This document shows positions 35,561-43,788 of a DNA stretch of 64,000 bases, one piece after another. How positions within the stretch are numbered: position 1 is the first letter of the stretch; every line of letters begins with the position of its first letter. The position numbers were made by a program, and so were the translations under genes. The DNA lies in assembly GCF_036226685.1 (NCBI RefSeq), contig NZ_CP109009.1, positions 1,240,001-1,304,000 of the forward strand, read 5' to 3'. The notes below the pieces were generated by a model. It had not been told where the DNA came from, did not search any database, and was given only the letters and a program-made list of their open reading frames with translations. This stretch comes from Streptomyces sp. NBC_00690 (lineage in GTDB: Bacteria; Actinomycetota; Actinomycetes; Streptomycetales; Streptomycetaceae).

Positions 35561-35668
35561 GTGAGAGCCCAAACCCACGGCGCGCGATGGGTTGGGCTGA
35601 GACCCTTCTCGCATGTCATGGCCGCTGCCAGAGGTACCGGGCGACGGCCGCGAGAGGGGGAGCGGTCC

Positions 35669-37255
35669 ATGGGCAGACCTGGACGTGCGCAGGGGGAGCT
35701 CAAGGGGGAGACCGAGGCCGCGAATGCGCTCGCCCGGTTCCTGCGCGAGCTGACACATATGTGGACCCTCCGTGAATTGGAGGACCGATACGGAGGGTAC
35801 GGAGGGAAGAGAACCACCTGGAGCACCTACCGGTCCGGCGAGAAGATCATCCCTCTTCACTTGCTGCAACGGCTGCTGCATGATCTGACGGCCCACGACC
35901 CCCGGGCACGTGCCCCGTTGTGGGAGCGGGCGCTCCGCCTCCATGAGGCTGCTGAAGAGGCGGCGAAGGGCGGGCTGGCCGGGGAGCCATTACCTGGTGA
36001 GAAGCATGAGGGCTCCGCCGGGTCGGTCGGTGCCGCGAGGGCCCCGGACAGCACCGGGGGTCAGAGGCCACCGGCGGGGGACGGCGGTGCCGATCCGGAC
36101 GCGGGGAGCACAGCCTTGCCCGCGGGCCCCGTCGTCGGCGGTGCCGATCCGGACGCGGGCGAAGCGACCGGTCCGGTTCCGGGCGTCGGGGCGAGCGGCG
36201 TGACAGTGCCGCCCCGGACCGACGAATCGTCAGGTGGTAGGCGACGAGTGCGGATTCTCCTCGTGGCGCTGGTCAAGTCGTTACCGCAGACCCGTCGTTC
36301 CCGTTGGCTCGCGGCGGCTGCCCTCTCCGCTGCCATCGCCACCATCACACTGATCGCCGTGCAGGGGCCGCACGGTTCGTCCCCGCAAGCGGCTGCCCAG
36401 ACGCCCAGCCCCTCCCCCGTCAGCCCGCGCCGGGGCGGCGCCGCGGAGGCAGTCGTTCCCACGGTCATCTCGGCGGGACCCGCAGACGACGTCTATGTAC
36501 TGGCCCCGGGCGGGGTGTACCGCTGGACGATCCGGGACTCGGGGTGGACGAGAATCGGCGCCCGGGCCACGAGCCTCCTGACGGGTCCCGCCGGTGTCTT
36601 CGTGACCACTCCCGATGGCCGTCTACTCGTCTACGGGGGCAAGCCGGACAGCTGGCAGCCGGTGAGTGAACCGGGCGCCGAGTTCGCGATCAGCGGCACG
36701 CATGTCTACCGACTGGCCGCGGACCGCTCCGCGATCCATCGGTGGAACGGACCAGGAAAGGCATGGTCGCCGGTGGGCGGGCCGGCCGAGCACCTCTATG
36801 GCGGCGGAGCGGGCCTGTACGCCAGCGCCCCCGACGACGGTGGTCTGCGTGAGTACCGGGGGAAGCCGGGCGACTGGGTCTTCGCCGGTACGCCGGGCGC
36901 TCAGTTCGCGGTCGGCGACTCCCAGCTCTACGGGCTTGACCCCGAGCGGACCGGCGTCTTCGCGCGGAGCGGCCACAGTAAGAAGTGGATCTACATTGGC
37001 GGACCGTCGGACCGCATCCACGCCGACGCCGACGCGGTGTTCAGCGAGGCGCCGAAGACCGGCCGGCTGTGGAAGTACACCGGCAAGCCCAATATCTGGA
37101 TCCTTTGGGGTGAGGCCGGGTCGGCGTTCACCGCGGGTGGCGGGCAGGTATACCGGGTGAGCACCGATGGCAAGGCCGTCTTCCGTCGATCGACGGAAGG
37201 GGGGTCCTGGAGTGCGATGGGCGGCCCGCCGGGCGGAGTGCTGAGGGCCGGCTGA
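35669..37255 (+). CDS. Transmembrane HTH protein with seven extracytoplasmic tectonin-like repeats
   Basis: 528 aa. The N-terminal domain (about 14-85) resembles the XRE-like HTH of Streptomyces regulators: TLRELEDRYG, TTWSTYRSGEKIIPLHLLQR. A Pro/Gly/Asp linker follows (about 105-190). One TM helix (about 211-231, WLAAAALSAAIATITLIAV) precedes an outside domain of seven repeats of about 33-36 residues. Each starts VY/LY/VF and ends in W-x-x-x-G (DSWQPVSEPG, KAWSPVGGPA, GDWVFAGTPG, KKWIYIGGPS, NIWILWGEAG, GSWSAMGGPP), as in tectonin beta-propellers. It may be a one-component membrane sensor. GGGGAG is 7 nt before the ATG. Confidence 0.75.
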   Translation: MGRPGRAQGELKGETEAANALARFLRELTHMWTLRELEDRYGGYGGKRTTWSTYRSGEKIIPLHLLQRLLHDLTAHDPRARAPLWERALRLHEAAEEAAKGGLAGEPLPGEKHEGSAGSVGAARAPDSTGGQRPPAGDGGADPDAGSTALPAGPVVGGADPDAGEATGPVPGVGASGVTVPPRTDESSGGRRRVRILLVALVKSLPQTRRSRWLAAAALSAAIATITLIAVQGPHGSSPQAAAQTPSPSPVSPRRGGAAEAVVPTVISAGPADDVYVLAPGGVYRWTIRDSGWTRIGARATSLLTGPAGVFVTTPDGRLLVYGGKPDSWQPVSEPGAEFAISGTHVYRLAADRSAIHRWNGPGKAWSPVGGPAEHLYGGGAGLYASAPDDGGLREYRGKPGDWVFAGTPGAQFAVGDSQLYGLDPERTGVFARSGHSKKWIYIGGPSDRIHADADAVFSEAPKTGRLWKYTGKPNIWILWGEAGSAFTAGGGQVYRVSTDGKAVFRRSTEGGSWSAMGGPPGGVLRAG

Positions 37256-37278
37256 GGGCCGGTACCTCCATTCGGAGC

Positions 37279-37309
37279 GGGGCACGGGGGCGGCTCGCCC
37301 CCGTGCCCC
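37279..37309. terminator. Bidirectional hairpin terminator
   Basis: A perfect 14-bp GC stem (GGGGCACGGGGGCG at 37279-37292, complement at 37296-37309) with a 3-nt loop, placed between two convergent stop codons. Confidence 0.9.
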
Positions 37310-37327
37310 ATCGGAACGCGCTCGGTC

Positions 37328-38350
37328 TCATGCCCGGAGCATCACCCCAGCCCACAGCGGTACATGGTCGGAGTGCTGTGCGCTCGTGGCGTCCGCCCAC
37401 TTCACCTCGACCGAGAGGGGCACGTACAACGCGTCGATCTTGTCACCGTTGAGAGTGGCTTCACCGGACCGGCAGTAGGTGTAGGGCCACCAGAGTTCCC
37501 GGGTGGTGAAGCCGCGCTTGACCTCGTTTCCGCACGGGCTGTCAACCTCCTTGAACTCGCCCTGCGCGCCGCGCTCATAGCCCGGGGCGTAGAACTGATC
37601 GGCCGTGGCCGAGAGCGGATCGTCGTTGAAGTCACCCCCCAGTAGTGTGGTGTATCCCGCATAGGCATCCCGAAGGATGCCCTGGGCCATGGACGCCTCG
37701 GCGATGCGCAGGTCACGGTCGTCGTGCGTGAGATGCACCGAGCACGCGACCATCCGCCGTGCCTCCGACCTTACGCAGAACATCTCGCGACGCTCCTTCG
37801 TGGCGTACCTACCGGCCTTCTCCCCGCCTTCGGACACGGCGTGACGCATCACCGCACTCGTCAGGGGGTGCTCCTCGACCCGCAGGTCCTGAGCCGGCCC
37901 GAAGACGTCCGTACGGACGATCACGGCGTTGCCGAAGGCCACCGGCTTCTTGTCGCATGTGGCATCGGCGAGCGCTTCATCCGGAACACCAGGGTCCCCC
38001 AACCTTCCATCGGGTCCCGAGACGCCCCTTTTCACCGGGTTGAAGAAGACCGCGTGCTCGCGGCTCCCATCCGTCCCGCCCAGCCGGGCCCGCAGATGGT
38101 CGCTCCAGTCCGCGCAGCCCTCCTGTACGGCGACAAAGGCCGGCCCGCGCTCCTGAATGCTGCGCACCAGTGCCTCAGGCGCCTCGGGTCCCTTGGACCC
38201 GTGGTGCTTGTTGCCACCAGCCATGTTGAACGTGCCGATCTGGTACTCCACTGCGGCCGGCGGCTCAGCGACGGCCGCTGTGGAATTGACGGTGTCGGTG
38301 GCCAACAGGACTGCGGCGATGACCAGCACCATTCGGGTATGTGATTTCAT
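37328..38350 (-). CDS. Secreted endonuclease/exonuclease/phosphatase-fold protein
   Basis: 340 aa. A signal peptide (MKSHTRMVLVIAAVLLATDT, cleavage around TAAVA-EPP) precedes an EEP domain: YQIGTFNMAGGN (Asn metal site), FVAVQEGC (Glu), the catalytic VACSVHL, LLGGDFNDDP (D-x-N) and a C-terminal SDHVPLWAG (Asp-His). All key residues are present. The family includes DNase I-like nucleases, sphingomyelinase-type phospholipases and inositol phosphatases; the substrate is unknown. The start follows GAGGAAG. It is downstream of a second EEP gene with 159 bp between. Confidence 0.85.
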   Translation of the reverse strand: MKSHTRMVLVIAAVLLATDTVNSTAAVAEPPAAVEYQIGTFNMAGGNKHHGSKGPEAPEALVRSIQERGPAFVAVQEGCADWSDHLRARLGGTDGSREHAVFFNPVKRGVSGPDGRLGDPGVPDEALADATCDKKPVAFGNAVIVRTDVFGPAQDLRVEEHPLTSAVMRHAVSEGGEKAGRYATKERREMFCVRSEARRMVACSVHLTHDDRDLRIAEASMAQGILRDAYAGYTTLLGGDFNDDPLSATADQFYAPGYERGAQGEFKEVDSPCGNEVKRGFTTRELWWPYTYCRSGEATLNGDKIDALYVPLSVEVKWADATSAQHSDHVPLWAGVMLRA

Positions 38351-38509
38351 GAGCTTCCTCTCTCGATTCACGGTCACTGCGTTGCACGTCGGTGAGGTTC
38401 AGGGTCACCGCGTTGCACGGTCTGTTCGCTTCGCAGCGGTGCCTCTCGCGGCCAACTCATCGGGGTGGGTTCCTCTCGCGATCAGCGGCGCGGGGTCAGC
38501 TCGTCGGGG

Positions 38510-39568
38510 TCAACCCGTTGGGGCTACGGAGCCCTTGAGCATCAGGTGGTCGCTCAGCCAGTGCCCGTCCGACAGGTCGCCGGGGAACAAGATGCCGGCC
38601 CCGAGCGAGTCCCAGCCGTGATCGCTGAAGAAGATGTGATCGAGCTTGACGAGCGACTTCGACCAGAAGGTCGGTGTCTTCATGGTCGAATCCGCCTCGA
38701 AGTTCCCGTCGTACAACGGTTGCAGGGGGCCGCTGTCCGGTGCAGCGTTCAGGTCTCCGCCGATGACGGTCCGGTACCCCTGCTCCTGCAGAAAGAAGGA
38801 CTGGTCTCGGTAGTTGTGACCGCTCGCGATGCGGCTGCGACGATCCGGGTCCGCCCGCTCATTCATGAAGTGGCTGCTACAGGCGAACAGCAGGTTGCCG
38901 GTGTCCTTGATGCAGGCAGCCCCCTGCGACGGGTCCTGGACGAAGGTCATGTTGACCGGGTGTAGCTGGCTGCCCGGCAGATTCTTCATGGCGACGAGCA
39001 CTCCAGCGACATCCCGCCTTCCGCCGATCTGGGCGCGCTGATCCTGGGTTTGCCCGCCCTGCTCGTCGCCGCCGAGTAGCGGGCTCGGCGAGTCGCCCGG
39101 AGGTAGCCCTCGCCGGTCAGCGTCGCAGGAGACCACGCCGTTCGGGCTCTCGCCCGGCCCGGTGTGCGGAGCGGCTCGGAAGCGCACCAACCAACCGTCC
39201 CCGAGCCGCTGTTGGAGTGGCTCGGCGTGCAGACCCAGGCACACTTCCTGGAGCATGATGACGGCGACGGTCGGGTCTTGGCGAACGACCTCCACCACCC
39301 GCTCGACCTTCGCCTCGGGCTCGTCCCACTCCACACAACCCCGCCAGGCGCCGCAGACGTTCCAGGTCAGGGCCGAGACCTTGCTGGGGAGGTTCGTCGT
39401 GTCGGCTGCGACGGCGGTGCCGTCGGCGGCGAGCGGCAGCACGGAGAGGAGCAGAACCACCGCGCTGCGAGTGGCGCGGATGAGTGAGGGGCGGAGCCGG
39501 GTCAGTGGAGAACTGGCGGGCTGGGACGCGGAATTGTGGGAGGGAAAGCGGGAGCGAAGGGCAGACAC
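38510..39568 (-). CDS. Second secreted endonuclease/exonuclease/phosphatase-fold protein
   Basis: 352 aa. Start: GTG at 39568 with AGGAGG 8 nt upstream, chosen over the long frame to 39670. A long basic N-region leads into a hydrophobic stretch (LIRATRSAVVLLLSVLPLAA) and a probable signal cleavage near AVA-ADT. The EEP motifs are SALTWNVCGAW (Asn), VIMLQEVC (Glu), FACSSHFMN (His), VIGGDLNAAPD (D-x-N) and LSDHLMLKG (Asp-His). It belongs to the same superfamily as the gene at 37328 but the two are quite diverged. It sits in tandem, and probably forms an operon or a duplicated pair. Confidence 0.83.
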   Translation of the reverse strand: MSALRSRFPSHNSASQPASSPLTRLRPSLIRATRSAVVLLLSVLPLAADGTAVAADTTNLPSKVSALTWNVCGAWRGCVEWDEPEAKVERVVEVVRQDPTVAVIMLQEVCLGLHAEPLQQRLGDGWLVRFRAAPHTGPGESPNGVVSCDADRRGLPPGDSPSPLLGGDEQGGQTQDQRAQIGGRRDVAGVLVAMKNLPGSQLHPVNMTFVQDPSQGAACIKDTGNLLFACSSHFMNERADPDRRSRIASGHNYRDQSFFLQEQGYRTVIGGDLNAAPDSGPLQPLYDGNFEADSTMKTPTFWSKSLVKLDHIFFSDHGWDSLGAGILFPGDLSDGHWLSDHLMLKGSVAPTG

Positions 39569-40152
39569 TACGGGACCTCCTCGGCACGTGGACGACTCGT
39601 TTCCACGGTGCGGTCCCCTACCTTTGTCCGTCTCGCGATACGGGCGAAACCGCAGGTCGACTACGGACAACTCGGTTTGTCCGCGGACATCTCAGGTCTC
39701 GCGAGCGCCGGTGGGGCAAGGCTGGGTCTCGCCACCAGCACTTGGGGAGCAGGGATTCGACCGAGCCCCGGGGACACCCTGAACTCCATGACAGCCCGGG
39801 AGCTCCTTGCCCCATGGGAGACGAATGGAAGAAGGATCTTGCCCATCAGGGCTAAGCAGGCCAAGAACAAGCTGACTTGGGTCAGGTACCTGCAAGGCGT
39901 GCCAGCAGGTAAGCCGATGACCAGCGACTTTCTGGGTCGCGCGATCACGGTTCCCCCTCTTGTGGCCGACAGCCGAATGTCCGGCACACCCTGCCACGGA
40001 GACTCGGGGCAGCTACCGGGGCCCGCGCCGGCCGGCCCCGGTGGCTCCTCGGAACCGCGGAGAGGCCGGTCACGGGCCTTGGGCAGTTGTCTGCCGGCCC
40101 TCCCCCGATGTTCACCCCGTCACTCGGCGGACACCGGACCCCTGAGGCGGCC
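39569..40152. other. Long intergenic region, no gene supported
   Basis: About 580 bp between the second EEP gene and the ROK kinase stop. Overlapping frames on both strands have no recognisable motif. A palindrome-like site at 39664-39683 is listed separately. Confidence 0.5.
39664..39683. promoter_or_regulatory. Inverted repeat upstream of the EEP gene
   Basis: CGGACAA and TTGTCCG (7-bp arms, perfect) separated by 6 bp, about 95 bp upstream of the GTG start at 39568. A regulator site or weak hairpin; the cognate protein is unknown. Confidence 0.4.
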
Positions 40153-41112
40153 TCAGGCCCCGATGGGCGCCGCCGTCCCCCCTCGACTGCCCAGCCCGGC
40201 GGCGGCTGCGGCCCCTACGAGACCGGCGTCAGCACCCGTCAGTGCGGGCGCAACCGTGAGCCGCTGGACGAAGCGCAGGGTGGCGTAGTCACGGAGGGCG
40301 CAACGCAGAGGTCTGAACAGCACATCGCCCGCCCCGGCCACTCCACCGCCCACGACGGCGATATCGATCTCGACGAGCGTCGCCGTGGCGGCGATCGCAG
40401 CAGCGAGGGCCTGGGCGGCTCGTACGAAGGAGGCGACGGCGACCGGGTCGCCCGCCCTGGCCGCAGCGGCGACCGCAGCCGCGGAACGGTCACCGTCGGG
40501 GCGGGGCTGCCAACCGGCCTCCAATGCGCGCCGGGCGATGTTGGGGCCGCTGGCGATGCGCTCCACACAACCGCGCGCACCACAGGGACAGAGATCGCCG
40601 TCCAGGTCGACACTGATGTGGCCGATGTGCCCAGCGTTGCCTGTTGGCCCGGGATGCAGTCTGCCACCGAGGATCAGTCCCCCGCCGACTCCGGTGGAGA
40701 CGACCATGCACAGCGCGTTGTCATGGCCGCGAGCTGCGCCCTGCCAGTGCTCCGCGGCCGTCATCGCCACTCCGTCGCCCATGAGTTGGACGGGTAGCGC
40801 GCCGGTCACCCGCCCCACTCGGGACACCAGGGGGAAGTCGCGCCATGCCGGCACATTGACCGGGCTGACCGTGCCGGCCAGGGCGTCCACCGGGCCCGCA
40901 CTGCCGATGCCGACCGCCGTGGAACGCGCCCAGAGCGGCGAGCGCGCGAGTTGGTGCAGGACCGCTTCGACGGTCCTCATCACCGTCTCGGCGTCCTCCT
41001 GGGCCGGAGTGGGACGTTGCACCCTCACCAGCAGACGGCCCTCACCGTCCACCAGCGCTCCGGCGATCTTGGTACCACCTATGTCCAGCGCGACGACAAG
41101 GTCGGTATGCAT
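40153..41112 (-). CDS. ROK family sugar kinase (glucokinase-like)
   Basis: 319 aa, no DNA-binding domain. The phosphate-1 motif is ALDIGGTKIAGALVD; then VGIGSAGPVDALAG, the catalytic region MGDGVAMTAAEHW, VSTGVGGGLILGGRLHPG, the glucose-binding NAGHIGHISVDLDG and the zinc motif CPCGARGCVERIASG. The usual catalytic 'N-D' is replaced by G-D (LMGDGVAM), with Asp retained. It should phosphorylate a hexose with ATP. It is divergent from a LacI regulator with a perfect palindrome between them. The nearby regulator suggests an uptake/phosphorylation role. Confidence 0.85.
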   Translation of the reverse strand: MHTDLVVALDIGGTKIAGALVDGEGRLLVRVQRPTPAQEDAETVMRTVEAVLHQLARSPLWARSTAVGIGSAGPVDALAGTVSPVNVPAWRDFPLVSRVGRVTGALPVQLMGDGVAMTAAEHWQGAARGHDNALCMVVSTGVGGGLILGGRLHPGPTGNAGHIGHISVDLDGDLCPCGARGCVERIASGPNIARRALEAGWQPRPDGDRSAAAVAAAARAGDPVAVASFVRAAQALAAAIAATATLVEIDIAVVGGGVAGAGDVLFRPLRCALRDYATLRFVQRLTVAPALTGADAGLVGAAAAAGLGSRGGTAAPIGA

Positions 41113-41174
41113 CTGCGTGGCATCCCCCGGTGAACTGGTCGGACGTACGGCGTGGGATTAGTTTCCGTGCCCCT

Positions 41175-41186
41175 GACAACGTTGTC
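41175..41186. promoter_or_regulatory. LacI-type operator palindrome
   Basis: GACAACGTTGTC is a perfect 12-bp palindrome with a central CG, as in LacI/GalR-family sites. It lies 63 bp upstream of the ROK kinase start and 42 bp upstream of the lacI-family ATG, so it can serve both divergent genes. Confidence 0.7.
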
Positions 41187-41227
41187 CAGGCCCTATGCTC
41201 GACGCGCTGCACCTTCACACATACCGT

Positions 41228-42310
41228 ATGACGACAGGACTACACACTGTGGCCGGTACCGATCGTTTTTCTCGCGTGCCAGGACGGACCCGATCACCTG
41301 AGCCGCGCTACGGCATTCGGCCCACGATGAAGGACGTCGCTGCGCGTGCAGGAGTCGGTCTGAAGACCGTGTCGCGCGTAGTGAACGGCGAACCCGGGGT
41401 CACCGTCGAGACCGAACGACGGGTGCAGGAAGCCATCGATTCCCTGGGGTTCCGGCGCAACGACAGCGCCCGTGTCCTGCGCAAGGGCCGAACTGCCTCC
41501 ATCGGTCTGGTGCTTGAGGACTTGGCGGACCCCTTCTACGGTCCCCTGAGCCGCGCGGTGGAGGAAGTGGCACGAGCGCACGGCGCCTTGCTCATCAACG
41601 GATCGAGCGCCGAAGACCCCGAACGGGAACAGGAGTTGGCACTCGCCCTCTGTGCTCGACGGGTGGACGGACTGATCGTTATTCCTGCGGGACACGACCA
41701 CCGCTACTTGGAGCCCGAGATCAAGGCAGGCGTCGCAACGGTGTTCGTCGACCGTCCCGCCGGCCAGATCGACGCGGACGTCGTCCTGTCCGACAGCTAC
41801 GGCGGCGCCCGGACCGGCGTGGCCCACCTCATCGCCCACGGCCATCGCCGCATCGGGTTCGTCGGTGACCAACCGCGCATCCACACGGCCACCGAGAGGC
41901 TGCGCGGCTACCGGGCGGCCATGGAGGACGCCGAACTGCCCGTGCACGACTCGTGGATGACGCTTGGATCCACCGCCCCCGATGTCGTGCGCGACGCCGT
42001 CACCGGCATGGTGACCGGGCCGGAGCCGGTCACGGCGCTGTTCGCCGGGAACAACCGGGTGACGGTGACCGCCGTTCGTACACTGGCGGACCACCAACGA
42101 CAGATCGCTCTGGTCGGGTTCGACGACATCGAGTTGGCGGATCTACTGGGGATCACCGTGATCGCCCAGGACGCAGCGGCGCTGGGACGCACCGCCGCGG
42201 AACGGCTGTTCCGCCGGCTGGACGGCGCCGACGACACACCGACCCAGGTGACACTGCGGACCGCGCTCATACCCCGGGGCTCGGGCGAACTCCCTCCGGC
42301 CTCGGTCTGA
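41228..42310 (+). CDS. LacI family transcriptional regulator
   Basis: 360 aa from the ATG at 41228; a GTG at 41249 with AGGA 9 nt upstream is an alternative. The HTH and hinge read PTMKDVAARAGVGLKTVSRV, VNGEPGVTVETERRVQEAI, then a periplasmic-binding-like sensor domain (IGLVLEDLADPFYGPLSRAV, DGLIVIPAGHD, RIGFVGDQP, IALVGFDDIELADLLGITV). Divergent from the ROK kinase and adjacent to an operator of the right type, it is probably autoregulatory and controls the kinase in response to a sugar or derivative. Confidence 0.92.
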   Translation: MTTGLHTVAGTDRFSRVPGRTRSPEPRYGIRPTMKDVAARAGVGLKTVSRVVNGEPGVTVETERRVQEAIDSLGFRRNDSARVLRKGRTASIGLVLEDLADPFYGPLSRAVEEVARAHGALLINGSSAEDPEREQELALALCARRVDGLIVIPAGHDHRYLEPEIKAGVATVFVDRPAGQIDADVVLSDSYGGARTGVAHLIAHGHRRIGFVGDQPRIHTATERLRGYRAAMEDAELPVHDSWMTLGSTAPDVVRDAVTGMVTGPEPVTALFAGNNRVTVTAVRTLADHQRQIALVGFDDIELADLLGITVIAQDAAALGRTAAERLFRRLDGADDTPTQVTLRTALIPRGSGELPPASV

Positions 42311-42331
42311 GCCGCGGGAGCCCCGTGCTGC

Positions 42332-43612
42332 TCAACGCCCCCGCGCGGCGAAGCCATCGAGTTCCCTGCGCGAGAGCCCGGTCCGCTCGATGACCTCGGC
42401 CAGGTCAAGGGCCCCGCAGTCGACCCCCCTCAGCAAGTACGCGCTGAGCGCCTTGGCGGTGGCCGGCTCGTCCATCACATCGCCACCGATCCGGTCGACA
42501 TAGGCCGCGAGCCTGTTGGCGGCCTGCTCGAAACCCTCCCGGTAGAAGGCGAAGACGGCCGCGAAGCGCGTGGGCAGGTGCCCGGGGTGCATGTCCCAGC
42601 CCTGGTAGTACGCACGCGCCAGCGCCCTACGGGTGAGCCGGTAGTGCAACCTCCAGGCATCGTGCACCTGGGCGCTGGGGCCGACCGGCAGCACATTGGT
42701 GGAACCATCGGAAACCCGCACGCCCGTGCCGGCAGCGGCCACCTGCATGACGGCCTTGGCGTGGTCGGCGGCGGGATGGTCACTCGCCTGGTGCGCGGCG
42801 CTGACGCCGAGACCCGCGCTGTAGTCGAAGGTGCCGTAGTGCAGTCCGGTGGCGCGTCCGTCGGCGGCGCCGATCATCCTGGCGACGGTGGCCGTACCGT
42901 CCGAGCCGAGGATCGCCTGACTGGTCTCGATCTGGATCTCGAAGGTGAGTCGCCCCGCGGGCAGGGCATGAGTGCGCTCGAAGGCTTCGAGGAGCCGAAC
43001 GAACGCACTGACCTGCTCGGCATAGGTGACCTTGGGGAGGGTGAGGACGAGGCCGTCGGGCAGTCCGCCGCCGTGCACCAGCGTGGTGAGGAAGACATCG
43101 AGGGTGCGGATGCTCCGCTCGCGCACGGCTGCTTCCAGACACTTCATCCGGATGCCCATCTGCGCGGCGGCGGTGCCCTTCCGGTACGCATCCGAGATCA
43201 GCCGGGCGACGCGTACGGCCGCTGCGTCCTCTTCGGCATCGGAGCGTAGGCCGTAGCCGTCTTCGAAATCGACCCGCAGATCATCGACGGGCTCGTGTGC
43301 CAGTCGTGCACGAACCCGATCGTGGACGGATTCGGCGAGACCGTCGGACAGCCCGAGCACCGCGGCGAAGGAGGCAGCGTCCGGCGCATGCTCGTCCAAG
43401 GCGGCCAGCGCCCGGTCACCCCAGGTGCGAATCGTTTCGGCGGCGAAGAGATCGGCGGGGACATAGACGGTGTGCACGGGCTGGCGGGTGCCGGGGTCGC
43501 CTGGATACCTCCGCGCCAGCTCGGCGTCGACCGGCCCGAGGAGCTCACCGATCTCCCGGGAGACTGCGCCGTCGAGGCTCGTCACCGCCTGTTCCAGGCT
43601 CTCCTCCGACAT
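42332..43612 (-). CDS. Aldolase-like protein (DUF6986)
   Basis: 426 aa. A CitE/HpcH/HpaI-like barrel is suggested by DDLRVDFEDGYG, LPKVTYAEQVSAFVRLLEAF, LTFEIQIETSQAILG, and GLHYGTFDYSAGLG. A C-terminal part has the unusual ARAYYQGWDMHPGHLPTRFA. I recall this as the DUF6986 family, found in Streptomyces near allantoin or glyoxylate genes. The activity is unproven. An AllR/IclR-like palindrome lies just upstream of the ATG (43624-43638). No other purine catabolic genes are in the window. Confidence 0.75.
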   Translation of the reverse strand: MSEESLEQAVTSLDGAVSREIGELLGPVDAELARRYPGDPGTRQPVHTVYVPADLFAAETIRTWGDRALAALDEHAPDAASFAAVLGLSDGLAESVHDRVRARLAHEPVDDLRVDFEDGYGLRSDAEEDAAAVRVARLISDAYRKGTAAAQMGIRMKCLEAAVRERSIRTLDVFLTTLVHGGGLPDGLVLTLPKVTYAEQVSAFVRLLEAFERTHALPAGRLTFEIQIETSQAILGSDGTATVARMIGAADGRATGLHYGTFDYSAGLGVSAAHQASDHPAADHAKAVMQVAAAGTGVRVSDGSTNVLPVGPSAQVHDAWRLHYRLTRRALARAYYQGWDMHPGHLPTRFAAVFAFYREGFEQAANRLAAYVDRIGGDVMDEPATAKALSAYLLRGVDCGALDLAEVIERTGLSRRELDGFAARGR

Positions 43613-43623
43613 GACCCCGACCT

Positions 43624-43638
43624 TTCCGTTGAACGGAA
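43624..43638. promoter_or_regulatory. IclR/AllR-like palindromic operator
   Basis: TTCCGTTGAACGGAA: perfect 7-bp arms around one base, 11 bp upstream of the DUF6986 start codon, where it would block transcription or initiation. The TTCCG...CGGAA form resembles IclR-family (AllR-type) sites; the identity of the regulator is inference. Confidence 0.6.
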
Positions 43639-43788
43639 TGTTCTATCCGTATCGCGAAGCTAGTCGGCGATCTTGACTTCCGTCAACGTCCATCGAGTAT
43701 CGAACCACCACAGAAACCCCCAGGGCCGCAGGCTGGGAACCATGCACCCCGGGGGCACGCCAGAGGATCTCAAGATCCATCTTCTTAG

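Noticed and set aside
39745..39780. GGATTCGACC segment resembling a tRNA T-loop
   Set aside because: No acceptor stem or anticodon arm could be built upstream.
39536..40288. 250-codon plus-strand frame across the 39.6-40.3 kb gap
   Set aside because: It begins antisense to the EEP gene and ends antisense to the ROK kinase; no domain is recognised.
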